46,330 bases of DNA from Actinobacteria bacterium 21-64-8 (GCA_903970225.1 CAJCHR010000057.1:1-46330), one strand, 5' to 3'; positions 8,496 to 16,992 are shown, counted from the stretch's first letter. Made by a program: numbers and translations. The notes: generated by a model from the sequence alone, not told the origin.

Positions 8496-8753
8496 ATGCC
8501 TGGGACGATCGAGAGAGCATTTGGACTGGCGAAAAGCGGCGACTTTACGGACATTGGCGAGATCGGGCGACAGCTTGCGCGCGAAGGCTTTGATGACGTC
8601 CAGGCTCATCTGGCCGGTGCGGGCATCAAGAGGCAACTCGCTGCCATGATGAAAACCGCTTCAAACCAGCGGCAGAACAGGCCTGGCGTGCCTGCGCTGT
8701 TCGCGGGTGATGCCGATCGCACGCCAATCACTCGCAAACACCCGAGCGGCTAG
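8496..8753 (+). CDS. Small conserved-looking hypothetical protein (85 aa)
   Basis: An 85-residue soluble protein that I do not assign to a function. The ATG at 8496 has an excellent GCAGGAG ribosome site seven bases upstream. The N-terminal 50 residues (MPGTIERAFGLAKSGDFTDI, then GEIGRQLAREGFDDVQAHL and AGAGIKRQLAAMM) form two amphipathic helices of a type common in short sphingomonad proteins. The remaining tail is basic and disordered. It carries no signal peptide or membrane segment. It is transcribed with the small membrane protein at 8966 if read-through occurs; the 212-base gap holds nothing I can name. Confidence 0.6.
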   Translation: MPGTIERAFGLAKSGDFTDIGEIGRQLAREGFDDVQAHLAGAGIKRQLAAMMKTASNQRQNRPGVPALFAGDADRTPITRKHPSG

Positions 8754-8965
8754 AGTCGAAGTCGCCGCAAACGCGCTCTGCCGTTTGGCAGGGCGCAAGG
8801 GGACGCGGCGCCTTCGGATCAACCCCAACCCGCTCCGACGGTGCCGCGCTCGCGATATTTCGCGATGGTCCCGATCGCAATCCGAGGAACCGAATATTGA
8901 CCTGGCAGGAACGATACGTCGATTCAGGATTTGGGATGCAGGATAACAGCTAATGGGGACACGCC

Positions 8966-9112
8966 ATGCTCTGGACAATTGCAGTCATTCTCTTCGTGCT
9001 CTGGTTGCTTGGGGCGTTCGCGTTCCATGTCGGTGGCGGGCTGATCCATTTGCTGCTGGTCATCGCAGTCGTCGTCATCATTTTTCAGCTTATCACCGGG
9101 CGCAGGGTTTAG
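8966..9112 (+). CDS. lmo0937-family small membrane protein (48 aa)
   Basis: A 48-residue protein MLWTIAVILFVLWLLGAFAF, HVGGGLIHLLLVIAVVVIIF, QLITGRRV. Two hydrophobic helices are separated by the HVGGGLIHLLLV hinge and end in a basic tail, which is exactly the pattern of the lmo0937 family of stress-associated small membrane proteins. The biochemical role of the family is not established. The gene is complete, from ATG 8966 to TAG 9112. Confidence 0.85.
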   Translation: MLWTIAVILFVLWLLGAFAFHVGGGLIHLLLVIAVVVIIFQLITGRRV

Positions 9113-9220
9113 AGGCGCAAGCTCCCCACTGACGTTCAGTCTGTTGTAGGCGGGTACCTTAGCGGTCCCGCCAGCCACCGATCGTTGCGCGTGCTCTAAG
9201 TCCCGTGACGATCGGCGAGC

Positions 9221-9610
9221 TCAGGAGTCGCTGCGAGGACGCGCCTCCTCGATCTCATGCTCTTCGCGATACTCTAGCCCGATAAGCGCATTCCGTGCGT
9301 CGCTATTGGCCTTGATCAGCTCGTCCAGCTTCGCATGAAGCGCAGCGCCGTCTCGGTTTTGCGTTGCCTGCAAGATCGGCAGGAGCAGAAGCGTCAGGCA
9401 GCTGATCGCGAGGCTTGTGCCATTCATCAGATGCTCGTTGCCCGACAGATAGGCCAGCACCGCCAGCAGGGTCATCACGATGCAGAGCAACAGCATTACG
9501 GGCCGGCCAGCGAACCGGGCGCTACCGGTTGTGAACCGGTGGAACAGATTGCTCGTGATAGGATCGCGCATTTGCCGGTCGTAACGCGCGGGATTGGCGT
9601 TGGGCTTCAT
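9221..9610 (-). CDS. Low-affinity iron permease-family small membrane protein
   Basis: A 129-residue protein of the family named after yeast low-affinity iron permease; in bacteria its role in iron transport is unproven. The order is typical: FHRFTTGSARFAGRPVMLLL before the first membrane helix, a second helix TSLAISCLTLLLLPILQATQ, then the signature TQNRDGAALHAKLDELIKAN and SDARNALIGLE with an acidic tail. The ATG at 9610 begins a short hydrophilic leader. It runs opposite to the lmo0937-type gene, and the two stops are about 110 bases apart. Family assignment is good. Confidence 0.85.
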   Translation of the reverse strand: MKPNANPARYDRQMRDPITSNLFHRFTTGSARFAGRPVMLLLCIVMTLLAVLAYLSGNEHLMNGTSLAISCLTLLLLPILQATQNRDGAALHAKLDELIKANSDARNALIGLEYREEHEIEEARPRSDS

Positions 9611-9745
9611 ATCGGCGGCGGTGTCATCGCGAATGACGGAAATTTGCCGTTTTTCGCCTCGTCTCCGAGACCGATCCGCCTAAGAGTTCCAGATAGTACC
9701 GTTAGGGCTCCGTCAGACCAACGTGGCAGCACACCCGAGCCGATG

Positions 9746-9907
9746 TCAGCAAGTCCCGCCTGACTTCGCGGTGGTGCCCCCGAACAGGTCGGTCTTCTCG
9801 AGCACCAGCACCGTAAGGCCCTGCGTCTTCGCCACCAGCGCCGCGGCGAACGCGCCGCCGCCGTTGCCGATCACGACAAATCGAACGCCTCTTGCACTTG
9901 CTCCATC
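9746..9907 (-). pseudogene. FAD-dependent dehydrogenase (3-ketosteroid dehydrogenase-like), 5' remnant
   Basis: About 50 residues of the FAD-binding N-terminus of a fumarate reductase/3-ketosteroid delta-1-dehydrogenase family enzyme: FVVIGNGGGAFAAALVAKTQ, GLTVLVLEKTDLFGGTTAKS, GG. The dinucleotide-binding glycines and the LVLEK-TD-FGGTTAxSGG block are diagnostic. The frame then ends in TGA at 9746 and nothing of the remaining 450 or more residues follows. It starts directly after the EthD gene stop on the same strand, as a second gene of that operon would, and no good start codon remains. It is the broken end of a catabolic operon. Confidence 0.75.
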
Positions 9908-9910
9908 CGC

Positions 9911-10390
9911 TCAGCCCATCTTCTGACGGTCGAGCGGCTTCCAGTCTTCCCAGCCCTCCCACGAGGGCTCGCCCGTGGCCGTATCGAACACGGTGTTCTT
10001 CGGATCGAAGGCCGTCCCACTGGTATAGCTGGCCTCGACAGGGACCATCATGATCGTCTGGCGATGGATGAAGCGCTCTTCATCCTCGTAGAAGTATTTG
10101 TGCAGCTTGGGCTCGACCATCTCGTGCTGGATCAAGTCGAAATCTTCCTTGGTCGCGGTGGTCCATTCAGAGATCAGGTCCCACTCGGACTCGTGCTCGC
10201 GGAACGTACCGTCGTTCAGGCGCGGGTCGCCCCCCGACATGGCCGTGGTGATGTAGTGCCGCCGATAGTCGGTGAACACGTGCCCGAAGAACTTGAGCGC
10301 CATCGCTGCATGCGAACGCTCGAAATGCTCACGAAACTGCTCATGCGTCAAATGCGGCTTGCGCGCGATGAAATGGAACACCTTGTACAA
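9911..10390 (-). CDS. EthD-domain protein
   Basis: A 159-residue dimeric alpha+beta barrel protein of the EthD family. EthD proteins accompany cytochrome P450 and other catabolic operons; their catalytic role is usually unknown. Visible: the start YKVFHFIARKPHLTHEQFRE, the EHFERSHAAMALKF helix, YRRHYITT, SEWDLISEWTT and ERFIHRQTIMMVPVE. I take the TTG at 10390 as start because GGGAGAG lies five bases upstream and the product then begins MYKVFHF like its relatives; the open frame extends further up without support. It faces P450 no. 1 across a 671-base region that contains a copy of the island's palindrome. It was probably followed by the dehydrogenase now truncated at 9746-9907. Confidence 0.82.
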   Translation of the reverse strand: MYKVFHFIARKPHLTHEQFREHFERSHAAMALKFFGHVFTDYRRHYITTAMSGGDPRLNDGTFREHESEWDLISEWTTATKEDFDLIQHEMVEPKLHKYFYEDEERFIHRQTIMMVPVEASYTSGTAFDPKNTVFDTATGEPSWEGWEDWKPLDRQKMG

Positions 10391-11061
10391 CTGGACTCTC
10401 CCAATTCTGATTAGTGAAATGGCTTTATCGTCATGCGTTTCCACGCTTTGCAGCGACGGTAGACACCGCAACCGATCTCATCATGCTTATGAGGTCAGAC
10501 CCGTTATCGAATCGGCTTCCAGCCGCCCCGCCCTCGAGCCCTCGACAATGACTCCGCTGCCAGTGGTGATCACTTCGTTTGGGTGCCTGCCGATCTTGCA
10601 GCATCGCCATTCCCCTGAGCCTGACACGTGTTGCGCCCTGAGATCGGACGGCGTCTCCGGACCCTGATGCATCCTCTTCGTCCTGCGAACCAGTGCACCG
10701 ACCGGGGGAGGCATGTCAACATTTGCTGAGCACGCGCATAGCGAGCTCGCGCGCGTAAGTAGCCGTCTATGGGTGAAGCAAGCCGCTCGCGGATGCCCTC
10801 GATGAGAGCCCCTCATCCTGCGCCGAACGCCTTTTGTAACGTAGCGTCGTTCGCCGCCATTGCCCGGAGTTTGGCAGAGCATGGAAGTGAGGCCGCTAGA
10901 AGCGCTCTGCGCCGTTGACGCTTTGCCTCTATTTCACTAAGCGACTGCTTGGTAATTGAGAACTATTGACCTCTGGATCACCTGTTCCGACCTGCCGCCG
11001 ACCCTGCCAACGCTGGGGTGACCAAGATCAGATCAACTTTTAGCAGCTTCGAGAGGCGAGA
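10391..11061. other. Long divergent promoter region (EthD gene / P450 no. 1)
   Basis: No supportable gene is seen in these 671 bases. The right end holds palindrome A at 10936-10953. A half-site matching the same element (TTTCACTAA on the minus strand, near 10409-10417) sits just upstream of the EthD ribosome site. Open frames in the middle have no recognisable family features. Confidence 0.45.
10936..10953. promoter_or_regulatory. Island palindrome, site A (P450 no. 1 promoter region)
   Basis: ACTAAGCGACTGCTTGGT is an imperfect palindrome 108 bases before the P450 start. With its flank (TTTCACTAAGCGA) it matches the reverse of site B (TTTCACTAACCGATCGCTTA). The centre is CGACTG, not CGATCG as in the other four copies. 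Confidence 0.6.
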
Positions 11062-12363
11062 ATGAAACAGAACCGGATCGATCAATCCGGCCGGCCCGAT
11101 CTCTTTACCGACGTCGAGCTATGCTCCGATCCCTATCCGTTCTTCGAACAGCTTCGCGCGGAAGGCCCAGTGTTCGTGGAGCCGTTTCATGACGTGGCGA
11201 TCATGACGACCTTTGACACCGCGATGGCTGTATTTAACGACGCCAGCAAATTCTCCGCGTGTGTCGGGGCCTCGGGACCCTTGCCGCCGCTCACCTTCGT
11301 GCCCGAAGGCGACGATATCACCGCCCAGATCGCCGAACATCGCCCACAGATGCACTGTTCCGATCTCATCAATACCTATGATCAACCCGAGCATCCGAAA
11401 GCGCGCAGCCTGATGCTGCGCCTGTTCACGCCCAGCCGGCTGCGGCAGAATGAAACCTATCTCCGAGAACTGGCGGAACGCCTGATCGACGAAGCGCTGG
11501 CTTCGGACACCGTCGAGATCGTGGCGGAGCTCGGCAATCCGTTTGCCACGCTGGTCATCGCCGATCTCCTGGGCATACCAGAAGACGATCGCGCGCTTTA
11601 TCGCGACAGATTGACTGGCGTTCCAGCCCCGATCGGGGAGACGTCCGAGGAGGCGTACGAACAGCGGCCACTCGAGTTCCTCCACGAAAGCTTTACCCAC
11701 TTCATTGAGAGCCGCCGCGCCGCGCCGACGGATGACGTGCTAAGTGACCTGGCGACGTCTGCCTACCACGACGGAACGATGCCGACGGTGATCGAGGTCG
11801 TGCGCATCACGGTCAATCTGTTTGCCGCAGGTCAGGAGACAACCGCGCGGCTACTCGCAACTGCGCTGCGGATCCTGGTTGAACAGCAGAATTTGCAGAC
11901 CCAGCTGCGCAGCGAGCCAGAGCTGATCGGAAACTTCGTGGAGGAAGTCCTGCGACTGGACGGGCCGATCAAGGGGACCTTCCGATTGACGAGCCAAACG
12001 ACACAGATTGCGGACGCTGAGCTCAAGGCGGGTACGATCGTGATGATGGCGATCCCGACCATCAATCGGGATCCAGGCCGCTATGATCGACCGGATGAGA
12101 TCGTGCTCGACCGACCGAAGATCCGCGAGCATCTCGCGTTTGGTCGCGGCGTTCATACCTGCCCGGGCGCGCCGCTCGCCCGGGTCGAAGTGCGGGTCAT
12201 GATCGAGCGTCTGCTGGCGCGGACATCGGCTATCACGTTATCAGCCGCTCACCATGGCCCCGAAGGTAACCGTCGTTTCGAGTATGCACCGACTTATCTG
12301 ATCCGCGGGCTCAATGCGCTCCACCTGAAGCTTGTCCCCCGCGATGATCTGAAAGCAGGCTGA
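11062..12363 (+). CDS. Cytochrome P450 (no. 1)
   Basis: A 433-residue soluble bacterial P450 monooxygenase. It has the oxygen-activating I-helix motif AAGQETT (residues 255-261), the ExxR pair E295/R298 in EEVLRLDGP, and the heme loop FGRGVHTCPGAPLAR with the proximal thiolate Cys367. ATG 11062 is preceded by GAGAGGCGAG. No ferredoxin or ferredoxin reductase gene is next to it, so electrons must come from proteins encoded elsewhere. It opens the rightward half of the catabolic island and has palindrome A in its promoter region, so it belongs to the same regulon as the TonB receptor and the ALDH operon. The substrate is not deducible; a hydrophobic terpenoid, steroid or alkyl-aromatic would suit the company. 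Confidence 0.93.
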   Translation: MKQNRIDQSGRPDLFTDVELCSDPYPFFEQLRAEGPVFVEPFHDVAIMTTFDTAMAVFNDASKFSACVGASGPLPPLTFVPEGDDITAQIAEHRPQMHCSDLINTYDQPEHPKARSLMLRLFTPSRLRQNETYLRELAERLIDEALASDTVEIVAELGNPFATLVIADLLGIPEDDRALYRDRLTGVPAPIGETSEEAYEQRPLEFLHESFTHFIESRRAAPTDDVLSDLATSAYHDGTMPTVIEVVRITVNLFAAGQETTARLLATALRILVEQQNLQTQLRSEPELIGNFVEEVLRLDGPIKGTFRLTSQTTQIADAELKAGTIVMMAIPTINRDPGRYDRPDEIVLDRPKIREHLAFGRGVHTCPGAPLARVEVRVMIERLLARTSAITLSAAHHGPEGNRRFEYAPTYLIRGLNALHLKLVPRDDLKAG

Positions 12364-12506
12364 GTGACTGAACGGCGTTGACGGCGATCACCCGCGCCGC
12401 GGCGACGCTGCCCATCAGCGATTGCCATTGAGCGGGGGCACAGGCATCAAGATCGCTTGGAGAACCCTCTGCAGTATATGCGGCCAGGCCTAACGGAATC
12501 GAAGAA

Positions 12507-13250
12507 ATGGACAAACGCGAGCAGGATCGACTTCGTACACGAAAGGCCATCCTGGACGCGGCCGAGGATTTGATGAGGGAAGAGGGCTATGCGGCGGTCA
12601 CGTCGCGCCGGGTTGCCGAGCGCGCAGGTCTGAAGTCGCAGTTAGTGCATTACCACTTCGGAACAATGGATGAACTTTTTCAAGCGGCATACCGCAGGAA
12701 CGACAAGCGGTACTTCGAAAATGCCTTAAAAATAGTGTCCTCGGAAAATCCCCTTCATGAAATCTGGGCCGACGCCCGTTCCATTGCCGGAGGGGAGGTC
12801 GTTGCCGAATATGTCGCGGCGGCCAATCACCGGAAAGTTCTCCAGGATGAGCTGGTTCAATCGTGGTCGCGCTATCGCTCCTTGTTCACCACCATCATCT
12901 CCAAGCAACTTGAGGGCAGAGATGTCAGCCTTGGTGTTGTTACGCCACAAGTTCTGAACTTCATCATCTCGGCCATCAGCAAATCGATTATCGAAGAGGC
13001 CAGTCTCGGGTTCACGGAAGACCATAAAGAAATTGTCGACTTCATGGACAAGCTGGTCGTGCGGCTCACCGACGCGCCTTCCGTTTCGAAGTTGAGCAGG
13101 ACCAGAAAAAGCACCCCAAAGCTCGAAGTAGGGCGGGCGGAACTGGATAACCCGTCCGCAGCCTCGCCAGGACCGCCGCCGGAAGAGCAGGATCGGCCTG
13201 CGGCATCGAGGCCGCGGGTACCCGGGCCAGGGCGCAACGAGAACAAATAA
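12507..13250 (+). CDS. TetR-family transcriptional regulator
   Basis: A 247-residue TetR/AcrR-type regulator. The N-terminal helix-turn-helix reads RKAILDAAEDLMREEGYAAV, TSRRVAERAGLKSQLVHYHF, GTMDELFQAAYRR, which is a canonical TetR DNA-binding domain. The rest is an all-helical ligand-binding and dimerisation domain. The C-terminal 45 residues are Pro/Arg/Ser rich and probably disordered, longer than usual. The gene lies 143 bases after P450 no. 1 on the same strand and just upstream of palindrome B. It is the only TetR protein in the catabolic island, so it is my first candidate for the protein that binds the shared CGATCG palindromes; a pathway intermediate would be the natural inducer. 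Confidence 0.88.
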   Translation: MDKREQDRLRTRKAILDAAEDLMREEGYAAVTSRRVAERAGLKSQLVHYHFGTMDELFQAAYRRNDKRYFENALKIVSSENPLHEIWADARSIAGGEVVAEYVAAANHRKVLQDELVQSWSRYRSLFTTIISKQLEGRDVSLGVVTPQVLNFIISAISKSIIEEASLGFTEDHKEIVDFMDKLVVRLTDAPSVSKLSRTRKSTPKLEVGRAELDNPSAASPGPPPEEQDRPAASRPRVPGPGRNENK

Positions 13251-13371
13251 GGCCGCGCACGGGACCCATCGCGCGTTTCCATTCGCCGGGCCCGCCAAGC
13301 CACTCATGGCATTTCGCACAGTTCGGACAGGCGCCGTTGCGCTCCGCTGTTTGACGCGCATCACCCGTTAC

Positions 13372-13389
13372 GTTAAGCGATCGGTTAGT
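13372..13389. promoter_or_regulatory. Island palindrome, site B (sulfotransferase-SDR operon promoter)
   Basis: GTTAAGCGATCGGTTAGT is an imperfect palindrome centred on CGATCG, 95 bases before the sulfotransferase-like gene. The extended half TTAGTGAAA is shared with site A. Confidence 0.65.
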
Positions 13390-13483
13390 GAAAGCATCCG
13401 CTTTGCGACTCGATCGATCAAAGCCGGATGTTCGGCAAGAAGGAGCGTCGCGCAATGATGCTGGCGCCGGGGAGCTACGGACC

Positions 13484-14635
13484 ATGGATTTGGCAACGGC
13501 GCTGAAGGATCGTGCGATTGAGCGCACCGGACTCGAGGAATTTGGCGATCCCTCGTACCAGGACGGCCTCGAACGACTTGTCTGGTCCTTGGATCGTGAG
13601 GCATTCCTCTCGGATTCGGGCCGGATTGCGCATGAGTCTCAGATCGTCGAGACATTGTCTCAGCGCCTGCAGATCGAGGACTGGTACAGGCGGCATCCCG
13701 AGATTGAGCATGAGGAGATCGTGGCGCCCCTGATCGGGCTGGGGCTGCCCAGAACCGGATCGACCGCTTTTTCCTGCCTTTTGGGTGAAGATCCAAACGC
13801 GCGATCGCTTCGCACATGGGAAGTGATCTCCCCCTTGCCGCCGCCCGAAAAAGCCACCGAGAACAGCGATCCTCGTATCGAGCAGGCGCGCCAGGCGATA
13901 GCGCACCTCGATGGGTTCGCGCCGCGCCTGAGAACCATGTTGCCGACCTCAGCCACGTCTCCCCAAGAATGCCACACGATCATGGCGTACGATTTTAAAT
14001 CGCACGCCTACGTGTCACAGGCGCGGATACCGACCTACCTCGATTGGCTGGTGCACGAGGCCGATCTGGTGCCCACGTATCGATACGTCAAGCGAACGCT
14101 TAAGCTGTTGCAATGGCGCTGCCCGAGCGGGCGATGGCGGCTGAAAAACCCTTCGCACATTCTGTTCATAGACGCTCTCGACAAAGTATTTCCCGACGCC
14201 GTCTTTTGGATGACGCATCGCAATATTGCCAGCGTCATCCCCTCCTGCGCCGATCTCCATTATGAACTGACCCAAGGATACGCCGAGGATACCGACAAGG
14301 CCTATATCGCGCGAAGCAATCAGGAAGTCTGGGAGATCGGCATGCGCCGGCTGCTGGCTTTCCGCGACGCTGGAAACGAAGCGCGTTTCATCGACATCCT
14401 TTTCGAGGAGTTCCAGCGCGATCCTTTCCCGAGCATCGAGCGTCTTTACGCGTTCCTCGGCGAAGATCTTACCGACGAGACACGCGCTCGCATGGCCGCG
14501 TGGCGAGCCAGCACTCCACGTGGACAGCATGGCGGCCACACATACGATCCCGCGGAATTCTCGATTGATCTCAAGGATCTCTCCGAGACCTTCGCATTCT
14601 ATCACGAGCGCTTTGGCGATCTCGCAGCTCATTGA
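13484..14635 (+). CDS. Sulfotransferase-family protein
   Basis: A 383-residue protein of the sulfotransferase family (PAPS-dependent type fold). The PAPS 5'-phosphosulfate loop is clear: LIGLGLPRTGSTAFSCLL (near residues 78-95), and the 3'-phosphate region is probably WRLKNPSHILFIDALDKVFP followed by DAVFWMTHRN. The C-terminal FIDILFEEFQRDPF and a GQHGGHTYDPAEF tail resemble large bacterial homologues, many of which stand in steroid- or lipid-related clusters without a proven reaction. ATG 13484 has GGGGAG nine bases upstream. It heads a rightward run with SDR, cupin and GST and has palindrome B in front. Whether it truly transfers sulfate is open. Confidence 0.8.
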   Translation: MDLATALKDRAIERTGLEEFGDPSYQDGLERLVWSLDREAFLSDSGRIAHESQIVETLSQRLQIEDWYRRHPEIEHEEIVAPLIGLGLPRTGSTAFSCLLGEDPNARSLRTWEVISPLPPPEKATENSDPRIEQARQAIAHLDGFAPRLRTMLPTSATSPQECHTIMAYDFKSHAYVSQARIPTYLDWLVHEADLVPTYRYVKRTLKLLQWRCPSGRWRLKNPSHILFIDALDKVFPDAVFWMTHRNIASVIPSCADLHYELTQGYAEDTDKAYIARSNQEVWEIGMRRLLAFRDAGNEARFIDILFEEFQRDPFPSIERLYAFLGEDLTDETRARMAAWRASTPRGQHGGHTYDPAEFSIDLKDLSETFAFYHERFGDLAAH

Positions 14636-14714
14636 ACCTCGAGAGCGCTCGCGCTGACGTCGATTTTGACAAGGAATTTGTCGCAGCCACTCTAGCGCTG
14701 CGGAGGAGCACACT

Positions 14715-15536
14715 ATGACCGATGACGTCTTGGGATATCACGGCAAGCGGGTGATCGTAAGCGGTTGCTTTTCAGGGATGGGCGAAGCTGTGGCCCGCGC
14801 ACTTCTGGGGCTTGGCGCCGAGGTCCACGGCCTCGACTACAAGCAGAGCGCACTGCCGCTTTCCTCGTTCAAACTGACCGACCTTCGTGACCCAACCTCG
14901 ATCGAAAGTGCCGTGGCTGCGATCGATGGCCCTATCGACGCCTTGTTCAACTGCGCGGGGCTCGCGGGCGGCGGCGCCTTTTCGCCCATGGACACCCTGA
15001 AGGTCAACTTCATCGGCACCCGCCATCTTACCGAATGCATCATTCCTCGCATGCCGGCGGGCTCGGCCATCGTCAGCATCGCCTCGACCGGCGGCCTCGG
15101 ATGGAGCCAGCGCGTGCCACTCCACATGGAACTCCTGCAGACCACTGGCTTCCAGGAGGCAACGGCCTGGGCAGAGGCTCACCTGACTGATGTGGCGGAA
15201 GGGTACGGATTTTCCAAAGAGGCGGTCATCGTCTGGACGCAGTATCGCGGCGCCCAGACTATCAAGCGGGGCATTCGCATCAACTGCACGTTGCCCTCGC
15301 CTACGCAAACGCCGATGATGGCTGCCTTCCACCAGACCGCGGGTAAGGCGGTCGTTGACGCGGCCGCCGAGCCGCTGGGCCGCTATACCACCCCTGAAGA
15401 GCAGGCCGGCGGATGCATTCTGCTCAACAGCAAGCTCGCAAGCGTCGTCAACGGATCGGTCCTGCCGGTCGATGGCGGTTTCATGGGAGCGCTCGCCATG
15501 GGTCAGATCGATCTGTCGAGACTGATGCCCCAGTGA
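14715..15536 (+). CDS. SDR-family alcohol dehydrogenase (HsdA / coniferyl-alcohol dehydrogenase-like)
   Basis: A 273-residue short-chain dehydrogenase/reductase. The cofactor loop is G17-CFS-G21-M-G23, the structural motif is N79-C-A-G, the catalytic Ser is in SIASTGG (about 124) and the catalytic pair is Y164-GFS-K168. The long insert between the Ser and the Tyr (LHMELLQTTGFQEATAWAEA) and the end LPVDGGFMGALAMGQ are typical of the 3-alpha-hydroxysteroid dehydrogenase/coniferyl-alcohol dehydrogenase branch. It would oxidise a P450-made alcohol with NAD(P)+. The start has GGAGGAG upstream. It is 79 bases after the sulfotransferase-like gene, and a cupin gene follows 42 bases later. Confidence 0.88.
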   Translation: MTDDVLGYHGKRVIVSGCFSGMGEAVARALLGLGAEVHGLDYKQSALPLSSFKLTDLRDPTSIESAVAAIDGPIDALFNCAGLAGGGAFSPMDTLKVNFIGTRHLTECIIPRMPAGSAIVSIASTGGLGWSQRVPLHMELLQTTGFQEATAWAEAHLTDVAEGYGFSKEAVIVWTQYRGAQTIKRGIRINCTLPSPTQTPMMAAFHQTAGKAVVDAAAEPLGRYTTPEEQAGGCILLNSKLASVVNGSVLPVDGGFMGALAMGQIDLSRLMPQ

Positions 15537-15578
15537 GCAAATCCCCGGGGTCAGTTCGCAAAGCAACGGAGAGGAAAT

Positions 15579-16040
15579 ATGGGTAGAAAGGCGAAATGGC
15601 ACCCGGATACCGCGCAGGTCGGCGCCAGCTATCCACCCCCATTCGACAAGCCGGTGGAAGGCCGCAAGTCATGGCCGCTGACGAAGCAGTTCGGGATTCA
15701 TCAGTTTGGGGTCAATCGCGTCGAGCTGGCCCCAGGTGCATGGGGGACCCAGCGCCACTGGCACAAGCTTAACGATGAAGTTGTCGTGGTCATCTCCGGA
15801 GAACTCGTCGTTGTCGATGATCAAGGCGAAGAAGTCCTTCAGGCCGGAGACTGCATTTCGTTCCCAGCCGGAATACCGAACGCGCATCACCTGCAGAACA
15901 GAGGCAGTGTCCCAGCGGTTTATTATGACATCGGAGGCCGTGATCTCGATGATGTCTCCAGCTTTCCCGACATGGGGGTCGAGGCGAAGATATGGGTGGA
16001 TGTGAAGTTCAAGCCCATCAAAGGGATACAAAAGGCGTGA
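15579..16040 (+). CDS. Cupin-domain protein
   Basis: A 153-residue single-domain cupin. Motif 1 is visible as GTQRHWHKLNDEVVVVISGE (the two His plus Glu that hold a metal), and motif 2 as AGDCISFPAGIPNAHHLQN (final His). It therefore keeps the metal ligands and could be a small isomerase, lyase, dioxygenase or sensor; nothing in the sequence picks one. GGAGAGGA precedes the ATG. Its stop overlaps the GTG of the next gene by four bases, so the cupin and the glutathione transferase are translationally coupled. Confidence 0.85.
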   Translation: MGRKAKWHPDTAQVGASYPPPFDKPVEGRKSWPLTKQFGIHQFGVNRVELAPGAWGTQRHWHKLNDEVVVVISGELVVVDDQGEEVLQAGDCISFPAGIPNAHHLQNRGSVPAVYYDIGGRDLDDVSSFPDMGVEAKIWVDVKFKPIKGIQKA

Positions 16041-16717
16041 TAACGTTATATTATCTTGCGTCGCCGAACGGTCGGAAGATCAGTATCGCGCTCGAGGAGA
16101 TGGGCCTCTCCTACGAGCTGAGGCCGGTCAACATTTTTGAGAACGAAACTTTACGCCCGGAATACCTCGAAATCTGTCCCAATGGTCGGGTTCCGGCACT
16201 CGTGGATGCTCTGCCTTCGGGAGAGGTCGTCAAGATTTTTGAATCCGGGGCGATACTTCAGTACCTCGGCCGCCGGACGGGCCTGTTTTACCCCACCCAG
16301 AGCGAGTCCGCGCGGGCCTGGGTGGATGCATGGGTGATCTGGCAAATGGCGGGCCTCGGCCCGATGGCGGGGCAAAAAACCTGGTTTCTGCGAGCAGCGG
16401 ACAAGCCGGGACGCGATCCGGGCGAAACATCGCTGGCAATCCACCGGTACAACAAGGAGGTCACACGGCTCTACGGCGTGCTTGAGCGCCAGCTCGCCGG
16501 CAGGGACTTCATTTGCGACGAGTATTCCATCGCCGACATGGCGTGTTGGCCCTGGGTGGAACAGTATGGCAGCAGGGACATGGCCGATTCCGATGCGTTC
16601 CCGCTCATTCGCGCCTGGCATGCGCGCATAGCGGAGCGCCCCGCAGTAGAGCGCGCCATGCAGTTGGGCGTTGACGCAATCGAGGTGCCTCAAGGCTTTC
16701 CCGGCGCGCGCGCCTGA
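16037..16717 (+). CDS. Glutathione S-transferase family protein
   Basis: A 226-residue cytosolic GST-fold protein. The thioredoxin-like N-terminus is ITLYYLASPNGRKISIALEE with a Ser-Pro-Asn-Gly motif, then CPNGRVPALVD (cis-Pro) and IFESGAILQYLGRRTG (glutathione gamma-Glu site). The helical C-domain ends with IADMACWPWVEQY and LIRAWHARIAERPAVERAM. This pattern is close to the Nu/YghU and beta-etherase-like groups. The start is GTG 16037, overlapping the cupin stop (GTGA). In sphingomonads such enzymes remove aryl ethers or isomerise ring-cleavage products, but the reaction here is unknown. Confidence 0.88.
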   Translation: MITLYYLASPNGRKISIALEEMGLSYELRPVNIFENETLRPEYLEICPNGRVPALVDALPSGEVVKIFESGAILQYLGRRTGLFYPTQSESARAWVDAWVIWQMAGLGPMAGQKTWFLRAADKPGRDPGETSLAIHRYNKEVTRLYGVLERQLAGRDFICDEYSIADMACWPWVEQYGSRDMADSDAFPLIRAWHARIAERPAVERAMQLGVDAIEVPQGFPGARA

Positions 16718-16874
16718 ACGGCGTATCGCTGCTCTGAATCCCTCCAGAAATATCCATTCGCCGGTGCAAAAACCGGGCCGGCGCACCGATCGAGCCACCA
16801 TTGGAAAGCGCGCCAACCCCCGCCGCCACCGGGCTCAGCTTAGCACGATCGACGTTGACAACTCTTGCCATTTA

Positions 16875-16892
16875 GTTATGCGATCGCCTAAC
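16875..16892. promoter_or_regulatory. Island palindrome, site C (MFS-CoA-transferase promoter)
   Basis: GTTATGCGATCGCCTAAC is the best copy: the half-sites GTTATGCGA and GTTAGGCGA differ at one position. A TTGACA lies just upstream (about 16856-16861), so the palindrome would cover the -10 region, as expected for a repressor site. The MFS gene starts 100 bases later. Confidence 0.72.
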
Positions 16893-16992
16893 AAAAATGC
16901 AGATCGGCCGGCTGTCGCGATCCGTTGGGATGTCATCGCCCCATTGCTGCAGGAGCCCTTCCCGGATGGAAGGCGCGGAGGGATTTGCGTCG

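Noticed and set aside
10487-10882. A 131-codon minus-strand frame in the EthD/P450 intergenic region
   Set aside because: No family features, unusual composition and no ribosome site; it would also occupy the promoter region.
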